DNA of 64,000 nucleotides from positions 1-64,000 of the forward strand of contig MDYQ01000149.1 of NCBI GenBank assembly GCA_003024175.1, in the 5' to 3' direction. The position numbers were made by a program, and so were the translations under genes. Shown here piece by piece: positions 37,337-49,471 of this stretch. Under the pieces are notes generated by a model, which worked only from the letters and a program-made list of their open reading frames with translations, was not told the origin of the DNA and made no database searches. This DNA is from Planoprotostelium fungivorum. Taxonomy: Eukaryota > Evosea > Variosea > Cavosteliida > Cavosteliaceae. Positions within the stretch are counted from its first letter, which is position 1; the number at the start of each line of letters is the position of its first letter.

Positions 37337-40300
37337 TTAGGCGGCTGGGAAGGCTTCAGTGAGCTCCTTGATGAGATTGTTGGTCAACTGTTGGTTGGTT
37401 GTTCGGATGTCGACTTGCACAGATCCGTTAGATGGATTGGGCTTGGCATAGACGAACACGTGGTGTTGTTGAATCGTACGTCCGTACAATGAAGCCCCTG
37501 CCTCCAGGCTGATCAACTCGATGTGTAAGAACGTGGCCATGGAAATCACAAAAGTCTTTCCATTTTCAGGATGGAATGTAGCTGATCCACCTGTACATCG
37601 TCATTCTCTTCATCGTGTGGAGACTCACCCTTCAACTGAGAGGAGTTCTCCGTCATCATGTCAATGAATTCGTCCTTTGGGATTTTGGATGGGACTACGA
37701 ATGAGTTACAAGGTAAGGTCTGATGGAATTCTGCTGTTTGGGTCTTCTTGCCCACCTAAATGTGTCATCATTGTACGAGCGGAATGACTCACAGTGTAAG
37801 TGACGCTGCCAGAGAATACAGGAGGTGTAGTGATAGATGGGCAGTGGAAGATCGTGTTCTGGCTGTGAGATGCACCAGACTTGATTGAGCCGGCCAGCTT
37901 CAAGTTCGCTTCGTTGACCGCCGTCAGTCCGGATTCTATGTCAGTGGATATCTCAATACCAGACACTGTCTCGCTCCCTGCCTCTATCAGATGTGATTCT
38001 TCCGTGTTGCCCACCGTTGTTCTTGATGACGAGAGACAACAGAACTTTCTTCGATTCTTTCGGATTCAATCTGGCCTCGAAGCTGATCGATACGGCATCA
38101 TTCTCAACCAACTGCTTGTACTGCTCATCGTGTGAACATCGATCATCATTCATTCTTACCTTTTGGTTTGTTGCGGCAGTCTTTGAGGCAGGCTCTGCCT
38201 TGGTTGTGGCAGACTTGGCTGATTCTGGCAGGGGACTCAGATCCAGTAAGGGTTCAGACTTCTTATTTCCTCCCTCCCGCCTTCCTCTTTTAGCACTCAC
38301 TAGACTCTATCTCTCACTTTTCCTCCCTTATCTTCTTGCGTCTCTCCTTTCCTTCTTTCGTCTTCTCTTCCTTTCCCTCTCTGCCCTCCTTCTTGGTACT
38401 CTTTGCTCTCCTCTCTTTTAGATCTTCCTTGCTTCTATTCGCTTCTCAGCTTCCTCCTTTCCAGTCACTCACCTCTTCTCCTTCTTCTCTTTCTTCTCCC
38501 TCTTCTCCTTCTTCTCGGGGAGCACCTGCTTGACTGTTCTGTGCTGTTGCACTGGTAATTGTTCTTCGGGCCTGAGGGGAGCGTTGAAGTCGATGTCAGC
38601 GAGGGCATCCCTCTCTCCATCATCCGACTCTCTCTCTTCCTCCCATTGTCCCTCCGGCATCTCGTCCTTCATCACCACCACCTACTCTCATCAGCTTCTT
38701 CTCTTCCTCCTCTCTCACATCTGCGTGCTTCCTGCGAGGCTTCTTGATCCCCGCACTCTTGCCAAATCTGTCGACTGTTACAACCGTCCATTCATCCTCT
38801 ATCACCTGGGCTTGATTCCACCCAGATCCTCCAGAGATAACCTCTCCACTGGAATGTCATCTACATTCAATCCGGGGCTTGAGGGTGAGTAGCTCTTGCC
38901 TCCCAGGTAGAACGGATCGTTTGCTCTCCTCCTCCTCTCTCTCTCGGCTCTCTTCTCTCCTTCAGTCTTCATTCCTCTCCGTCCTCACCTTCTGCTCTTC
39001 AACGGGATCAAACTTCCTCTCCTCTGCCTTCTCCTCTTCGCTTTCCTTCAAGAAATCAAAGCCCTTGCCCGACACTTCCTCGATTTCCTCCTCTGGTGGT
39101 GGTTCATTGATCCAGGAGTCCAAGTCCAGTCCCTCAGGTACGGGCATCTGCTCGTGTCAGGGAGCAGTCTCTCTCCCTCCTCACCTTCTTCTGCACTTTC
39201 GATGCTACGGGATTCAATGGCTCAGTGAACATGGTCCATATCTCCTTGGCCACATCTCCCTCTACGGCAGATTCTACGTGGACCTCCACAATCTCCTTTA
39301 AGAAGCAACCCTACTCTCTTCACTCTCTGTAGGATTCACATTCACGAGATGCTCACCCTCTCTTGGACTTCGATGTGGGGGCTGTGTGTGAAGAGGTCTA
39401 CTTTGGAGAGGTACAACTGGGCGATGCTGTCCATGGTCTCTTCATCGATCTCTTCCTGCTCTACACTCTCCTCCTCTCCCTCTTCCTCCTCCTGTGTGTT
39501 CTGCCGCTGACTCAGAGAGGAGAGATAGTGGAGACTCACTATGCCGTGGTGAACTGCCAAAGCATGGGCGAAGATCTTGAGTGCAGACTGGCAGTAGACA
39601 GCTTGGATGTGGGCGGGTAACGATGAGACGGAGGACTGCATCAGGTCTTCGGCTGTGCTCAGATGATCCGTCACGTGAATCGCAAACTCTCCGACGATGT
39701 ACGCTGCAGCGAGCAGAACCTACCGAGTCAGTTGTCGTCCAATAGCATCACTCACTTCACAATTTCCTCCGATCTGAGCATCGTCCGACAGAGCGGCTGT
39801 GTCGTGAAGGAGGGTCTGCATGCTCTGAACTGCATACGATCGTACCACCTATTCAACATTAGGTCCATTCATCCAAAGCTCCTTCACTGACTTTGACTCT
39901 GACGGCAACATCCAACATCTGATTGGACAGTGTCGCACCATGCTGCAATCCCTGCTGCTGGGACAGTTGGATCAACACCGAAATGTACCACTCAAAGTCA
40001 GTAATGTGCTGATAGGAGCTCTTGCTGCAGATGAGGACAATCTTTTCCACGATCGCATCCTTGTACGTCTTAACCTCAGCACTCTCCAACTGAACAGGTT
40101 AGTCACAGCCAAGGGAGGAACACACCTGCTCCAGTAGCTTTCCTATGATCTCAGGGAGGTTTCTCTTGCTGACCATACCCTCCAGGAGATCCAATGCTCG
40201 CAATCTGATGGTCATGTCGGCATCTTCCAAGCATCTCAGCACCAGATCTCTGTGTTCAGCCACTGCTTTGGGATGTACCTGCTCCACCGTCAACTGGACA

Positions 40301-41502
40301 CACAGCTCCACGGTCTCACCTTCATGATGTTGTTCAGAGCCAACAGACCCAAGTATTTCACTGCCTCAGTCAGCGAGAGATGATCGTGAGATGGCAAACG
40401 ACTCACAGTTCTGGTCGGGATCCTCCACGAAGCTTCTGAGTTTGACGATACACAGCTTCACTGTGGGAAGATGATCGGATAGACCGATGGTGCACGTTTG
40501 GATGCACTCGAACAAGAGTGACTTGGCGTGAGTGGTGTTGATGATGTTGGTCAATGGAGCGACCAATCTGTACGGGTCAACAGAATCGACGAGACCTCTC
40601 ACCTTTTGGCTAATCGAGGCTCCAAGGGTAACAAGGCCCCAAACTAGAGTGTGTGAGTATCACGTGTCCTCTCAGCACTCACCAATTTGACGATTTTGAT
40701 AAGCATCCAGTTGTTGGTGGAGTTGGTGAGCAAGCCATACAATCCGGGCGCGAGTGAGAGATAGTTCTTTGGATTCTTTCGGGCTAATTCGCAAATGACA
40801 TTGACTGCACCAGAGACGACAGCTGCACAGTTGAATATCACTCAATCGATCCATGGGGTCACCTGGATCGGTATCCTCCAGCTTCTCCTTTAACCTGGGG
40901 AAGGAAGGTCTGAGAGCATCTGGAAACTTGAGGAATATCTTGTACAGAACCAAACAAGCTTTCTTTCTTATGTATGGCTTCGAATGACTCAAAAGCGCCA
41001 CGACATCAGCGGCGAGATCTCGGGCCAGATCTGCATTGCAGATGGTGGACAAGCAGGTCAGGGCAACTCCAGCGTCCCATACGTTAGCGGAAGAGATGTC
41101 CTATTCTCATTCAGACAGTGCTTCTAAAACGAAACGCCAGACCTTCTTGATGAGGTTCGTTGCAAGCATGATGACGTCAGTGTCCTCACGGAAACTCTGT
41201 GCAGCTGCCCAGTATCCAACTCTCTTGGCTGTGAACTTTGGAGAGGACATGACCTCAATCATGTGGAATGCGGCCCAAGTGATGTCGTAACTCAGCATTT
41301 GAAGCTATCAAGATGTTATTCATTGAAATACTCTGTCTCGACTCACATAGGCCAACTTCTTAACAGCGTTGATCTTCTTGGGCATTTCTATCGAACGGAT
41401 TTCCTCCCTAATCTCCTGCATTACCTGTCCAATAAATGCAGACTCATTCTTCTTGTTATTTCGCAACCCTCGTATAAGATCCTCAAGGCTTCGCTCGAAC
41501 AT
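37337..41502 (-). CDS. AP3D1: AP-3 adaptor complex subunit delta
   Basis: The delta adaptin of AP-3, which sorts cargo to lysosome-related organelles. The N-terminus is diagnostic: MFERSLEDLIRGLRNNKKNE, then IREEIRSIEMPKKINAVKKLAY, MLSYDITWAAFHMIEVMSSPKFTAKRVGYWAAAQSF and VIMLATNLIKK. The trunk continues with alpha-solenoid repeats (SHSKPYIRKKACLVLYKIFLKFPDALR; LAPGLYGLLTNSTNNWMLIKIVKLV; LRALDLLEGMVSKRNLPEIIGKLLE). A hinge rich in Lys/Glu (about 39000-38300) precedes the ear (VTYTVSHS; FLHIELISLEAGASLYGRTIQ). The stop is TAA 37337-37339. About 12-14 exons. Confidence 0.92.
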
Positions 41503-41643
41503 GGCTCGGATCTCGAATGTTCAAAATCTTTTTGTCCTTAGCCCTTCATTTCTGACTCGGACCGGGTTGTATCATCTCATCATTCACCGTTATCCCCTCT
41601 TGTTGCACGACCCTCTACTATACATAGACTATACTTCAACAGG

Positions 41644-42231
41644 ATGGATTTTCTTCCTGGAACAGCTTCTCTGGTAGAGGAAGTAGATAGTGAGTCTCCC
41701 AGACATCTCTTTTATCTAACTGTTTCAGAGCGATTGATGGTCACATTACGCGATGGTTTAAAGTTGTTTGGAACATTGCGATCCTTCGATCAATTTGGTG
41801 AGGATAGATCGACCCACGATAACTAACAGCTCTAGCCAATATTGTCCTAGAAGATACGGTAGAGCGGATTTACCTCGAGGACCAAAAACAATATGGAGAA
41901 AGGTAAGGTCTGAAGAGCTGACACTCTGATTGAACGATCGTTCAGAAGAGTGGGGATTCGATTGATTCGTGGAGAAAATGTGGTCCTCCTGGGAGAGATA
42001 GTGAGAATTGACCATGGCTAATCATGCTCACCTTGCAAGGACGAGGAGAAAGATGACAAACTACTGGAATCTCGCCTCACAAAAATTCCATTCCTGGATG
42101 CTAAAAAGGCACAGAAAGCAGAGGAACATACGAAGAGAGAGGCCGCAAAATTGAAGAAAAAGATCATGTTGGACAGAGGAATCGTTATTGACAGTTATAC
42201 CTTTGGCTCTGATCTGTACAGCTTTGAATAG
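41644..42231 (+). CDS. LSM1: LSm1, Sm-like mRNA decapping co-factor
   Basis: LSM1 replaces LSM8 in the cytoplasmic LSM1-7 ring that binds deadenylated mRNA and promotes decapping. The Sm fold reads MDFLPGTASLVEEVD then RLMVTLRDGLKLFGTLRSFDQF (Sm1), ANIVLEDTVERIYLED and VGIRLIRGENVVLLGEI (Sm2, IRGxNV). A basic C-terminal extension (AKLKKKIMLDRGIVIDSYTF) is typical of LSM1. At least four short introns. Stop TAG 42229-42231. The start shares a 141-bp divergent promoter with AP3D1. Confidence 0.94.
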
Positions 42232-42329
42232 AAAGTCTCGACGAATCTCCACTTTTGTTCGAATTCTCTTTGTAGAGACCACTCGTCTCGGCTGTCGTTC
42301 TGAAGCCGCGGAGGTCATCTTCTACTCTC

Positions 42330-44258
42330 ATGTCTTGGATACAGTGTACTGTAATGGGGCAGACCCCCACTCCTCGCGTGTGGCACGCTACTTCTCTCCT
42401 TCCTGATGTAGACAAGACATCCTCCTGTACTCGCTAACACTCATACAGGTCAATTTAGAACCTGCTTCAGTCTCGAAGCTGATCCTTTTTGGTGGTTTAG
42501 TGGATAACAAAGTGTATGTATCGAGTTACATGTCGAACTGACATCAATCACAGACAGAAGAGAAGAGATGCGGTTGTTGAAGTATCTGCTGGGTTGAGTC
42601 GCTCAACATCAGATGTCCGAGGTTCATTCTTGGGGGTACTGATCTAACATCTTTACGAACTGAGAATGGAATAGTTGATCAATTCGACCAGTCCGCCAGT
42701 TCCCCGAGTGAGAAATTCCTCACATGTCCCACGGTTGATCGATCAACACGAAAAGAATCTGAGGGAAGCCATGAAGGTGACGCATGCGATCCCCTGACGA
42801 ATGATTCACATGTTCAGAGAGGATCGCTGGATAGTCGACTGGCAAAGACAACAAAAGAAGAGTACGAGGACGTAGAGTATCGCAATGACTTGTGGGTCTT
42901 CGACAACAGTGAGTGTCTGAAGATGCAATTCCTGAAATAGATCGAGATACGTTGAAATGGAAGGAAGAGGTGGTACAAGGGGATGTACCCTCTCCGAGAG
43001 GTGAGGTGATGATGGAACAATGAATCAACTGATGACAGGACAACACTGTCTGGTGACAGTGGCCGAACACAGAATGATCATCTTGTTTGGAGGATACGAT
43101 GGAGTTCAATATTATGACGACATGTATCGACTGGATACCACTGATTTGAGGTGAGGGAGATGGTGGATTGCATTGATAGAGTTCAGATGGTCCAAGATGG
43201 ACTTGATTGGTCCCACTCCTTCTCCACGGTGAGATGTGTGATGCTTCCATGGTGACACTCTCAGAGGGGGCCACACCATGTCCATCATCCACGATACCAC
43301 TGGACTCAAATTGGCCTTATTTGGTGGAAAGAACCATGACGAGCATTTGAACGACATCTGGCTCTTGGATCTGAGTGAGAATCTCTCTCCGTCCCTCCTG
43401 ACATGAACAGAGACTCTCAGATGGCAGAAGATAAGCGTATCAGGTGAGCGATGAACCATCTTGTGGTACTCATACAATGCTAGGTGATAGCCCCACCGTC
43501 AGAGCCTTCCACAGCATGAGTGTCATCGATCGCTGTTTGTATATATTTGGAGGTGATGATCCATGAGATTCTCTTTCAACTGATGCTCTCACAGGGGAGG
43601 CATGTCATCCAACCAACCAGACGAAGGAGAGTTCTGGGGATTTCCATCAATTCAGTTTAGGTGACGTCTTTCATTGAAAGAAAAAAGAAATCGAAAGAAG
43701 ATAGATTCCGGACGGTGGACCAAGATGGTCGGAAACAACACAACACCATCCCCGAGGTGAGTGAGATGAAGGAGAAAGTTGAAAGAGTCAGGTTCTCTCA
43801 CTGCAGTGCTACACTGGGCAATCGAGTGCTCATCTTTGGAGGGGCGGCGTGGCCGTCGATCGATGCATCAAGTAAGAGTGAAGAGGGGTTGTGGTTGAGA
43901 GCATCATAGGTGAGAGTAAGAGCAACAACACGATCGCTGTAGAGCCGAATCTATACATCTACGATGTCCATCAACAAAAGTGGAAGTGTGTGGTCTTGCG
44001 CTCCCTCATTCGAGGACAAGAGACACCTCGGTGTTTTCAGGTGATTTACCCATCTGATCGAGTCATTTACACGACACAGCATTCGGCCACACTTTTATAT
44101 GACTCGAAACTATTCATCTTTGGTGAGATGTTCTGTCTCTTGAAAACTAAAGTGGGGCAGGAGGAATGTCGAACATCCGGTCGTTCTCGCAGTCATTGTA
44201 TATTCTTTATCATCTCGGTGTGTCTCCGTTCATTGTAGACGAGAAAACGAATTTCTAG
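42330..44258 (+). CDS. Kelch-repeat protein
   Basis: A beta-propeller of kelch repeats without an evident BTB or F-box domain. Repeats seen: MSWIQCTVMGQTPTPRVWHATSLL, LILFGGLVDNK, YRNDLWVFDN, GQHCLVTVAEHRMIILFGGYDG plus YYDDMYRLDTTDLRWSKMDLIGPTPSPRGGH, LALFGGKNHDEHLNDIWLLDL, VRAFHSMSVIDRCLYIFGG, FSHCSATLGNRVLIFGG and YIYDVHQQKWKC, then SATLLYDSKLFIFGG. The first ATG (42330) begins a repeat directly. Stop TAG 44256-44258. Partners unknown. Confidence 0.82.
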
Positions 44259-44351
44259 AAAACAAACACCCGACCGATGGTCATCATCATCACCAAGACA
44301 AAAGAGATTGTATATAGAAGCACGAATTAACTGGTGATAGAGCAAGCTGTC

Positions 44352-47010
44352 ATGAAGGAGGAAGCTTCAGTTGCGACACCGACGTCACCACCATTCCAAT
44401 TCTTCGTTCGAAAGAATAGTAAGAAGAACATAGTTAAGAGTCCAAAGAGCAACCAGAGGAATTCAACTCTGAATACTGTGGAGGTGATCGCTCATCTCAC
44501 ATCTCGGCTGAATCCAATAGGTTGGTCTGCCCTATAACTTCAAGAGGAAGCTTCACGTGAATTTCGATTATCAATGGACGGGTCAAGATCCCACAGAGGT
44601 CTTCGAGATCCAAGACCTTCTAGGAATTGGGTAATCCGAAACGAAGGTTGTGACTCATCGTGTTCAGAGCCTATGGAACTGTGTGTAAAGCAAAGCACAA
44701 AGAGACGGGGTACAACATAGCCATCAAAGAGGTAAATCCAATTTGTCCCTGTTCCTGACGTGAAAGTAGTTGATGATAAAAAACCAATCGGAGGAGTTGA
44801 AGAGAGAGATCGACATATTGAAGAAATGCAAACACGCAAATGTAGTATCTTACTTTGGGTCATGTCAATTTGGAGAGGACAAGCTGTGGGTGAGTCTTCT
44901 CAACAGATGGCTGGTCCATTGAACGTCATAGATCTTAATGGATTATTGTCAATTAGGGAGCGTGAGGGATCTATTCGAGGCGGCAGACGAAACACTGAAT
45001 GAAGAGGAGATCGCATACATTTGTTCACAGACCCTGCGAGGTTTAGTCTACTTGCACTCCAACAACATCATCCACCGGTGAGTCAATGGATGTCGTTCAT
45101 CACTGAGACAGTTGAGGGATGTAAAGTCAGCCAACATCTTACTGACAGACGAGGCACAAATCAAGATAGCTGATTTTGGTGTGTCAGATGTCATCGGAAA
45201 GGCCAATGATTCCATCGGTACTCCTCTGTGGTAAGCGCATCGATGTTCTACTGTTCATCTCTTCGCTCAATGGATTAGGATGGCCCCTGAGGTTGTGAAG
45301 GGCACTCACTATGACTCCAAATGCGACGTTTGGTCTCTGGGTATCACAGTGAGTTATTTACAGCGTTTATTATGTCATGAATAACACCATCAGGTGATTG
45401 AGGTGATGGAAGATACGATGGAAACGAATGACGATCATTCAGATGGCTGACGGTATTCCTCCATATGCAGACAAGAAGATAAGACAGGCCATGATGATGG
45501 TGCCACTGAAACCCCCTCCTACCGTAAGAGATCCCTCCTCGTTCTCTACAGAATTTAACAAGTGAGCCTTCTTTCTTCGTATATCGTGATGTAGAGCAAC
45601 ATCTATTGAACACAGTTAGGTTTGTGGCATCCCTACTGATCAAAGAGCCGGAAAAGAGACCCACATCTGCTAATCTCTTACATGTAGGATAGATAGAGAC
45701 TCCTGTATAGATGATTCTAATGACCCTAGCAACCTTTGATACAGAGTGCCAAAGGGCCAGAAGTGTTGAGGGAGAGAATTCACAATGTGCTAGAATTACT
45801 CCGTGAGAGGAGATCCAATGTAAAGGATTCGCTGTGATCAAGTCCTAACGAAATACCAGTTGAGAAAGGCTTCCATGAGTATGAGTGACGGTGAATCAAG
45901 TGGCTCTTCGACTTCTTCAACCAGCCTTCACCTCAGCAAGAGCCTCATTTCACTGGTAGCGGAGTCTGTGAGATCAATTGATGTAACTCCTGCATCTGAC
46001 TTTGTGCAGAGTTCCAATTCTCTGAGAAGACCCTCCATCGCATCGACTGGATCCGCAGAGAAAGAGGAGTCTTTGGGTGAGTTAGATGGCTGTATTTCCT
46101 AATGAAGCATCAGAGGATTGGCAGAGCACATCTCTCGTCCACTCAGAAGAACCAAACGAAACGAGTGTAATTACACCTCGAATGACACCTGCTCCTGTCA
46201 ATACTCCCAGGAGACCAAGCCGGGGTGATAGTGGTGCGTACATCCTTTTGGTCTGTCAATTCACTCATTTAGATCTACGCCGCGCTGCTGGTTGGGTTTT
46301 AGAAGCATCTAAAACGAAAGGAGGTCTTCACAACTCTCTCGCTAGCTCTTTGTCAAACACTCCAGTTAGTAGTCCTGGTGATCTTATTGTCATCTATGGA
46401 ACTAAACGTGTTGAGGTCTTCGAAGGAATGACTCTAAGACCACTTCTTTTGCTTCTAGAACGAACTCGCTGGGAACAATATCTGGTAAGATGCCATGATG
46501 TGTTACTCAATTCTTATTGACCAAAATAGCTGTGGCTCCTCCATCTCCTCATACTCCGGGATCACCTGCCGCCTTGGATGCTCCTCTCGAAAAGTAAATG
46601 TACCAGGATTATCTTCATATATCTGAACAGAGATAGGGTGTCTTTGATACCTGGTTTCGAGTTATTGCAGGAAAAGCTAGCCAAGCTTTCCATCCCTCGA
46701 AACGACAATCCCCTTTATCAGAACAGAGAGGTTCGTTCAGAACATATTGCAGATATCTAATCCACATCAGAGTGAATCATTAAGCATAGAGAAAATGATG
46801 AGAGAGATAGTCGCCGATTCTCATTCGAAGATAATTGAACAGATTACAAATCTTCGAGGGGAACTATTGGAGAAATTGAAACCTCAGGAGGCTGCTAAGA
46901 AGCAGCCTGCGGATGCTGAGCTTGTTCAGTACATCACAGATAGGCTAAGTGGTACCAGTGTGGATACTTTGAGAGCTATTGTAGCTCTGATGGATAAAGA
47001 TATCGTCTAA
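44352..47010 (+). CDS. STE20-family kinase with CRIB-like motif
   Basis: A large kinase in the PAK/MST branch. The N-terminal basic segment (FFVRKNSKKNIVKSPKSNQR) leads to VGLPYNFKRKLHVNFDYQWTG, which looks like a CRIB/p21-binding motif, then DPTEVFEIQDLLGIGAYGTV (glycine loop), IAIKELM (ATP Lys), NIIHRDVKSANILL (catalytic loop), IADFGVSD (DFG), [28 protein letters not shown] and KFVASLLIKEPEKRPT. The C-terminal half is Ser-rich and disordered, ending in a predicted coiled coil (MMREIVADSHSKIIEQITNLRGELLEKL) before TAA at 47010. GTPase regulation through CRIB is inferred. About nine introns. Confidence 0.85.
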
Positions 47011-47126
47011 CATGTTGTGTTGATCACACAAGACCACTGTTCGATCTATCGGTATTTATTAAATGAAACAGAGGTTATCTCTGTGCAATGGTGTACAACA
47101 GCAGTGCACAGACTTCTTGAATCACA

Positions 47127-48266
47127 TTAGATTCTTCCGTGAGAATATTGTTGCTTATCGAGATCGTCAAAGTAGGGATGATCCAGAGCCCTCTTGGCCG
47201 AAATGCGCTTGGAGGGGTCATAGACTAACATCTTCTATGGAGAAGATCAGTGGGGCAGGAAAGAGTGATCTCACCAGAAGAAGATCGTATCCCGCAGGGG
47301 AGAGTCCAGGGACGATGCGAGTAATGTCCGCCGCCCTCCACCCAGGGAAAGAGGTCTTGTAGTTGGGAAGATCAGTGACCTCTGGCCACACTTGCTCGTT
47401 GGGTGTGCCCAACACACGGAAGATGCGGTAGAGTTCGTCGATCTCAGAATCTCCCGGGAAGAGTGGCTGACGCGTGACCATCTCTGCAAAGATGCACCCT
47501 ACAGACCACATGTCCACAGGGGTAGCGTAGATCTTACCTCCCAGCAGAATCTCGGGTGCTCTGTACCATAGAGTCACAACCTGTGGAATGAATGAGCACG
47601 AAGAGGTGAAGGAGTGGAATCACCTCGTGTGTGAAACTACGGCAAGGGACCGCGAAAGCACGACCGAGACCATAATCGGCCAGCTTGAGGGTTCCCTTTC
47701 GATCGATGAGCAGATTCTGTGGCTTCAAATCTCGGTGGAGCACTCGGCGTGAGTGACTGAAGTTGAGACCAACCAGCATCTGGTAAAGATAGCTCTGACG
47801 AGGGTCAGATAACCATAGTTCTCTAATTTCACACCTGAACCAGTTTGGGGTTGAGAGTTGTCTGCACAGAGTCGATGTACTTCTTGAGATCGTAATCGAT
47901 AAACTCAAAGACGAGGTAAAGGCGGTTTCTGCAGTGAATCACGTCTAAGAGCCTGCAGTGATTAGTTAGACTCGATTTGTCGCTCTAAAGTGAGGATACA
48001 TACTTCACGATGTAGGCGTGACTGAGCTCCTTCAAAAGACAAATCTCTCTGACTGAAGTAGCTGGAACGCCCTCATCTTCAGAGTCAAGGCGGATCTTCT
48101 TGAGAGCAACGATGTCTCCCGTCATACGATCCTTCGCCTTGTATACAACTCCATATGTACCCTCTCCGAGCTTTTCCATCATCTCGTACTTGTTGAGGAT
48201 TGCATTGTTCTTATTTGAACTGAGACCAGAAGTGGAAGATTGATAGACGTCTGCAGCAGTTGTCAT
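47127..48266 (-). CDS. Cyclin-dependent kinase (CDK1/2-like) with variant DFG
   Basis: Core: [24 protein letters not shown] (glycine loop with Thr/Tyr), [29 protein letters not shown], where the PSTAIRE helix is [39 protein letters not shown] (HRD); [12 protein letters not shown], where DFG is DYG and LAR is [21 protein letters not shown] (activation loop Thr), [12 protein letters not shown] and the C-lobe ending [18 protein letters not shown]. Key catalytic residues K, D and N are present. The family is certain; whether it is the main mitotic CDK or a divergent paralogue is not. Start ATG 48266, stop 47127-47129. Confidence 0.9.
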
Positions 48267-48476
48267 CTGGAGATGCTTGTGTGGTCCTGCTCGAATGGGT
48301 TCTGTTCTGCGTTTAAAATATTCCCTTTCCCGCCAAAAATTTCAACTCGTGGTGAGTTGTAGATGAATTCACGAGAAAACCGGGTTCTTGCCTCGCATTT
48401 ATTTGAAGTGAGATTGGTATGGATATCAAATCATCATAGTTTGGTTTGGTTTCGTTTTTATTTCGATGCTAATAGC

Positions 48477-48785
48477 AAGCTTTCTGACCAGCACTCCCGA
48501 TTTGGGTGATGTAAGACAGCTATTCTCTCCGGTCTCCGCCATAGTCCTTGGCCGCCTGTGCAGAGCTGCAGGATCCTCAAAAGCTTTGGGAGGCATGTTT
48601 GGTGATGGTGAAGTGCTTGCTCGTGTATTCAGTCGGAAATGACAATCGAGCATCCGCGGTCGGAGAATCCTCATTCCTCCGCTTCTGCCATGAGGTCGCC
48701 ATGAAGGCACTCTACCACAACGGATTCTAAGAGACGGACAAGTTATAACTCCGTTTCACATGAATGGTGGTCGTGCGTGATCGCG
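48477..48785 (-). repeat. Inverted repeat arm A (left) of 4.75-kb segment
   Basis: Read on the minus strand this ~309 bp matches 52853-53228 on the plus strand, once the small element at 52866-52933 is taken out. A stretch of at least 38 bases including the GTGAAACGGAGTTATAA block is identical; the rest is roughly 80% by eye. It is at the 3' end of an uncharacterised minus-strand gene and carries a short insertion relative to arm B. Confidence 0.85.
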
Positions 48786-49329
48786 GTACCCATCATGTGA
48801 TCCTCAGGGTCATGAGATGATTCGCTTTTGTTCTTCGAAACCAGGGAAAATGCAGATTTTTCTACGGAGTCAATGAAAGTCACCTTGGATTTACTTGCTA
48901 CCAACTTGACCTGTTGAATAATGACTTCATCGCCGTCTTTTTCGTGTTTGGGTTTTATTGCAATGAGGATGTGCATCCCACTTCGCCTTGAGATCCGGGG
49001 AGAATATTTTCGTTTTCGGATTTCGCATCTGCGAACCGCGCCTTGCAACTGATGTGATCCGATCTTGCTTCAATTTCCAGAGACGCACAGGTAGACGCTC
49101 TACTAAATCGTCGCTGCTCATCGTCGGTCCATATTTAACATGAGTTGATTTCTTTCAGGTCTTTGGCCGTCTTATAGACTTCGTTTTGGACGAGCGCGTC
49201 CACAGGTAACAATAGCTTGATGTTGGTTCCTCTCTCACATTCTGACTCTATTCTAGTTCTTGGGTCCGTATTGTCACTGCCCCTTTCTCGAGGTAACAAC
49301 TCAAAATTATACGACGGCATTTGTCTCAT
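48477..49329 (-). CDS. Uncharacterised, possibly decayed gene, head-to-head with the Crinkler-like gene
   Basis: The first exon reads MRQMPSYNFELLPRERGSD then IKLLLPVDALVQNEVYKTAKDLKE, starting at 49329 (or 49320). Further minus-strand segments (SSDDLVERLPVRLWKLKQD; VKLVASKSKVTFIDSVEKSAF; HDPEDHMMGTAITHDHHSCE) lie in different frames; I could not find splice joins linking all of them. The 3' part is inverted repeat arm A. No family recognised. The 5' end is within about 140 bp of the ATG of the Crinkler-like gene, so they may share a promoter. The gene could be functional with unrecognised introns, or a remnant. Confidence 0.35.
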
Positions 49330-49471
49330 TTTCTAACTCCAAAACAGATCTCGTCCTTTTCATCCCGTCATTAATCATCGCCACTTCGAACAGTCTCAAA
49401 GGTAAAATCATACGCTCGGATCGATGGTCTTCGAGTCGGTTCGTGTTACATATTTTCTTACATTCATTTCA

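Noticed and set aside
44230-44237. A 21-nt intron at the end of the kelch gene
   Set aside because: The sequence is a multiple of three and reads through in frame, so no intron is needed.
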